The translations under genes were made by a program, and so were the position numbers. A DNA stretch of 18,958 nt from Flavobacteriales bacterium (GTDB taxonomy: Bacteria > Bacteroidota > Bacteroidia > Flavobacteriales_D > Parvicellaceae), in assembly GCA_015488785.1 (NCBI GenBank), contig WFNC01000060.1, forward strand, positions 1-18,958. Reading direction: 5' to 3'. Of this stretch, positions 17,001-18,958 are shown piece by piece (the stretch's first letter is position 1; the number at the start of each line of letters is the position of its first letter). The notes below the pieces were generated by a model. It did no database searches and was not told the origin of the DNA. It saw nothing but the letters and a program-made list of their open reading frames with translations.

Positions 17001-18375
17001 TGTAAACCATTAGAATAATTATTTCTCCAAATGCTGCAGAACTTCTTATTTTTTGAGAGGATTCTATAACCTCGTCATCTAATTGAGATTGAGTTATTGT
17101 CTTTCCTGCATGTTTAACATACATTTTGTGAATAATAGCTTCTACAATAATAACAGCACCATCTACAATTAAACCAAAGTCTATAGCTCCTAAACTCATT
17201 AAATTAGCAGAGATACCGAATAGATTCATCATTGCAATTGCAAAAAGCATTGCAAAAGGAATTACCGATGCAACAATTAAGCCTGCTCGCCAATTACCAA
17301 GCAATAGAACTAAAATAAAAATGACAATCAAGCCTCCTTCAATTAGATTCTTTTCGACAGTACCAATAGCAGTTGTTACCAGTTTGTCCCTCACTAAATA
17401 AGGCTCAATTATGACACCTTCTGGTAATGATTTTTGAATCTGAAGAACTCTTTCTCTTATCAATTCAGTTACTTGTGCTGAGTTCGCTCCTTTGAACATC
17501 ATAACTTTTCCACCTACGACTTCTTCACCGTTTCTAACTAATGCACCGTATCTTGGAGCTTTTCCATACTGAACTTTCCCTATATCATTGATGATTATGG
17601 GAATATCATTACGTTTAGTCACAACTATTTTACCTATATCTTCTAATGACTTTGATACACCTTCTGATCGAATATAGTATGCGTTCGAATTTTTTTCGAT
17701 ATACGCACCACCTGTATTTTCGTTGCTTTTTTCTAATGCATTCAAAATCTCAGATATACTAATATTCATAGACTTAAGTAAGTTGGGATTTATAGCAACC
17801 TCGTATTGCTTTAAGTGCCCTCCCATTGAATTGATTTCAGCTACACCCTCTATTCCAGCTAGTTGCCTTTTGACTATCCAGTCCTGAATACTTCGTAATT
17901 CTATAGCATTATATTTGTCTTCAAACCCTTTTTCTGGTCTAATCACATATTGGTAGATTTCCCCAAGTCCAGTCGAAATTGGTGACATTTCGGGTTTGCC
18001 CAATCCTGCTGGTATATTATCTTCTGCTTTTTTTAGTTGTTCTGAAACTAATTGTCTTGCAAGATAAATATCATAATTTTCTTCAAAAACAACTGTGATA
18101 ACTGATAGTCCAAATCTTGAAATAGACCTTATTTCCTCAATCTTTTGAAGGTTTTGAAGCGACAATTCAATTGGAGTTGTGATAAATTGTTCTACTTCTT
18201 GAGTTGCTAAAGTAGGTGTAATGGTGATTATTTGAACCTGATTATTGGTGATGTCGGGAACTGCATCAATTGGTATTTGGCGAAAAGAGTATATTCCCCA
18301 TATCGAAAGAGCTACTACCATTAGCCCAATCATAAACTTATTCTTAACCGAATAAGCTATTATTTTATCAAACAT
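14056..18375 (-). CDS. CzcA/CusA-family heavy-metal RND pump fused to a TolC-like outer-membrane channel
   Basis: 1439 aa. Residues 1 to about 1035 are a complete HME-RND proton antiporter: TM1 near 14-32, the VPDITNNQVQI motif, a 12-TM layout with two large periplasmic domains, DFGLIVDGAVIIVE in TM4 (D399 and D405, proton relay) and MGGEFIPTLEEGD (from 556). The DFG...DGA signature is like CzcA (Zn, Co, Cd, Ni) rather than the VDA form of E. coli CusA, which favours divalent metals but does not exclude copper. After TM12 a basic stretch and a new hydrophobic segment (ALLLLLGLGFGNPVSSQ, about 1048-1064) look like an internal signal peptide. Residues about 1065-1439 are an outer-membrane efflux protein (EQALEISYKNNP and long coiled-coil repeats). 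Lengths near 1440 aa are usual for this fused family in Bacteroidota, so it is not a frameshift artefact. Confidence 0.93.
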   Translation of the reverse strand: MFDKIIAYSVKNKFMIGLMVVALSIWGIYSFRQIPIDAVPDITNNQVQIITITPTLATQEVEQFITTPIELSLQNLQKIEEIRSISRFGLSVITVVFEENYDIYLARQLVSEQLKKAEDNIPAGLGKPEMSPISTGLGEIYQYVIRPEKGFEDKYNAIELRSIQDWIVKRQLAGIEGVAEINSMGGHLKQYEVAINPNLLKSMNISISEILNALEKSNENTGGAYIEKNSNAYYIRSEGVSKSLEDIGKIVVTKRNDIPIIINDIGKVQYGKAPRYGALVRNGEEVVGGKVMMFKGANSAQVTELIRERVLQIQKSLPEGVIIEPYLVRDKLVTTAIGTVEKNLIEGGLIVIFILVLLLGNWRAGLIVASVIPFAMLFAIAMMNLFGISANLMSLGAIDFGLIVDGAVIIVEAIIHKMYVKHAGKTITQSQLDDEVIESSQKIRSSAAFGEIIILMVYIPILALVGIEGKMFRPMAQTVMLAIGGALILSLTYVPMMAALFLKKKISTKKTFADRIISFIQKGYDPILKLAFRFKVVFVSITILLFIFSGYIFSKMGGEFIPTLEEGDLAMQQILPPGSSLTQSIETSKMIQSKLLKEFPEIIDIIANIGSAEIPTDPMPVEIADYVLIMKPKGEWTSASNRQDMFEKIEESLHDIPGVGYEFSQPIQLRFNELMTGSKADIAIKLFGEDLDVLYAKAKESEAIISQINGVGTVNVEQTIGMPQIIISYNYESLAQYGLYIQDVNSIIRSAFAGETAGVIYEGEKRFDLVVRLDEKFRAGIEDVKGLFITLDDGSQIPLSNVANIDLKDAPMQISRENTNRRIVIGVNVGDTDVESLVTEIQQKLDSKINLPPGYYYTYGGQFENLKAANQRLAVALPLALALIFILLFFTFGSLSQAALIFTAIPLSAIGGIWALAFRGLPFSISAGIGFIALFGVAVLNGIVLIGYFNQLKVEGISDLKERILTGTKVRLRPVIMTAAVASLGFLPMAISTSGGAEVQRPLATVVIGGLISATFLTLVILPLLYYWLELWTERKSKIKIKSTTEIVALLLLLGLGFGNPVSSQQNIISLEQALEISYKNNPMLKGAQLNLEMNESLLDMGYSLGITDFYYQGDGLFRDNGQKQNQIGVTQNFENPGVNKANNLLQNELYEKSKINQQLIKNKLTYQVKTMFQDIQYNKALATFYTELTTVYKTYSDIAKSRLDAGVSNTTEYITLTSKMNEYLMLSKQVELKLKGINAGFKLLLNTSDNLEISDNLEKFNFITSDTSSSLALKKAKQDVNIEFAKVKVQKSNLKPDFSISYATQNYFEGGWLTGVQGGVSIPIFGGQIKKRINAQKINVDIASANYESKVLQLRQQLALIENKILTHDEAIEFYAQQVKVLNPELIRIMKLNYAVGELNYLELLNTLELISNSNINYLEQVTAYNLAVAQYQFITNQ

Positions 18376-18478
18376 ATTTTTGATTTATTTGTTAAACATA
18401 AATTAATGAATACTCAATGCAATTAGCTTTTTGGAAAATTCAAAGATTTTTTTCAAGACTTAGACGTAAAAAAATGTT

Positions 18479-18490
18479 GTAACTGGTTAC
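18479..18490. promoter_or_regulatory. Candidate operator 1 upstream of the efflux pump gene
   Basis: GTAAC-tg-GTTAC is a perfect 5-bp dyad with a 2-base spacer, about 105 bases upstream of the pump start on the minus strand. An outer TTGTA/TACAA pair (18477-18495) surrounds it. It sits 12 bases from a second dyad of the same geometry (18503-18516), which supports a protein-binding role. The protein is unknown. Confidence 0.4.
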
Positions 18491-18502
18491 TACAAGATTT
18501 TA

Positions 18503-18516
18503 CAATACCAGTATTG
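18503..18516. promoter_or_regulatory. Candidate operator 2 upstream of the efflux pump gene
   Basis: CAATAC-ca-GTATTG is a perfect 6-bp dyad with a 2-base spacer in the 253-base gap between the pump gene and the DUF6660 gene. Its centre is 25 bases from that of the neighbouring GTAAC/GTTAC dyad. It is a plausible regulator site or promoter-associated palindrome; no regulator can be named from the site. Confidence 0.4.
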
Positions 18517-18568
18517 AGAAAAAGAAAGATTCGAAAAACTGTAAGTAAAGCTATTTGTTTTGGGTATT

Positions 18569-18617
18569 TCTGTTGTCTTATTTTAGAAATCAACAGACAA
18601 TAAGGACGTAATTGTCC
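18569..18617. repeat. Cluster of small inverted repeats just after the DUF6660 gene
   Basis: Three dyads overlap here: TCTGTTG/CAACAGA (18569-18575 with 18591-18597), GACAAT/ATTGTC (18596-18601 with 18611-18616) and GGAC/GTCC (18604-18607 with 18614-18617). The last two are mutually exclusive pairings. The cluster begins 12 bases past the stop of the minus-strand DUF6660 gene. It could terminate or attenuate read-through into the pump gene, but no T-run follows. Confidence 0.35.
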
Positions 18618-18628
18618 CTATAAAATGC

Positions 18629-18934
18629 TTAACAAATTGTAGGAGGGTGCCAAACTCCTTTAGAATAGTCATATTCATAATTAAACGAATAATGAAATAG
18701 AAGTTTATGCTCTTGTTTTATAATACTTTTTTCAACTAATGAAGATGATGGTAACTCAATTGTTGATCCACAACAGTCACAAGAGCATAAAGGTGGACAA
18801 ATATCTCTCTCGTCATCGGATTCATTACCGCTATTTTCTGTTTGGTGACATTGATGTCCAGATACCGCATCCTTACAAGGGAGGAGCGTTATTCCAAAAA
18901 TAAGAGCGGATAATATGAGTGAGATTAAATTCAT
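18629..18934 (-). CDS. DUF6660-like small periplasmic Cys/His protein
   Basis: 101 aa. An N-terminal signal peptide (about 1-19) ends with LPC (C20). An acidic linker with HQCHQ follows (C29 and flanking His), then a dense cysteine cluster CPPLCSCDCC (C46, C50, C52, C54, C55). The C-terminus is Tyr-rich and finishes WHPPTIC. Small Flavobacteriia proteins of this pattern, filed as DUF6660, are typically encoded just upstream of CzcA/CusA fusions, as here. The Cys/His cluster suggests periplasmic metal binding or sensing for the efflux system. No function has been shown that I know of. The gene is followed on the minus strand by a 253-base gap and then the pump gene. Confidence 0.75.
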   Translation of the reverse strand: MNLISLILSALIFGITLLPCKDAVSGHQCHQTENSGNESDDERDICPPLCSCDCCGSTIELPSSSLVEKSIIKQEHKLLFHYSFNYEYDYSKGVWHPPTIC

Positions 18935-18958
18935 TAATTATTGTGAAATTAATAATAA

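Noticed and set aside
14056..18375. Possible frameshift or missed stop joining two separate genes
   Set aside because: The junction is a clean continuous frame, and pump-channel fusions of this length are a known form in Bacteroidota.
12791..18375. Firm gene names cusA/cusB or czcA/czcB
   Set aside because: The families are clear, but the metal cannot be fixed from sequence, so symbols were left blank.
18438..18450. Bacteroidota-type -7 element (AATCTTTG on the minus strand) for the pump gene
   Set aside because: The first position does not match TAnnTTTG and no TTG lies at a suitable distance upstream.

Overview
The window is AT-rich chromosomal DNA from a member of the Bacteroidota, most likely a flavobacterium or close relative. 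The evidence is two secreted proteins with type IX secretion (T9SS) C-terminal sorting domains, an AraC regulator with an HMA-like N-terminal half of the kind common in Flavobacteriia, a DUF6660-type small Cys/His protein, a CzcA pump fused to a TolC-like channel, and gene starts without clear Shine-Dalgarno sequences. No species can be named from the sequence alone.

Layout, left to right. (1) 1-645: the 3' end of a potassium-channel-like gene with a TVGYGD filter, then a small secreted His-rich protein. (2) 693-3310: a T9SS-secreted pappalysin-type (M43) metalloprotease, then an AraC regulator whose N-terminal half resembles a heavy-metal-associated domain but has lost one of its two expected cysteines. 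(3) 3502-12027: seven tightly packed plus-strand genes that look like one operon. They encode a PqqD-like (RRE) protein, a secreted multicopper oxidase, an ATP-grasp ligase, a fold-type III PLP decarboxylase, a urea-transporter/M23-peptidase fusion, a TPR plus outer-membrane beta-barrel protein and a periplasmic TPR protein. (4) 12028-12790: a gene-free junction with a 113-bp MITE-like element and the 3' remnant of an IS66-family transposase. (5) 12791-18934, minus strand: a heavy-metal efflux module comprising a DUF6660 protein, a CzcA-TolC fusion and a CzcB lipoprotein with a His-rich N-terminus. Two adjacent perfect dyads lie upstream of the pump gene.

The efflux module is conventional in outline: the adaptor and the pump-channel fusion would carry divalent metal (or copper) across both membranes. 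The seven-gene operon is the most interesting part. A peptide-binding RRE-like protein, an amide-bond-forming ATP-grasp enzyme and a D-centre amino-acid decarboxylase suggest cytoplasmic synthesis of a small amino-acid-derived compound or peptide. The urea-channel/M23 fusion, beta-barrel and TPR protein suggest handling at the envelope. I do not recognise this combination as a characterised pathway. Its link to metal (multicopper oxidase inside the operon, HMA-AraC gene upstream, efflux genes downstream) is inference from context.
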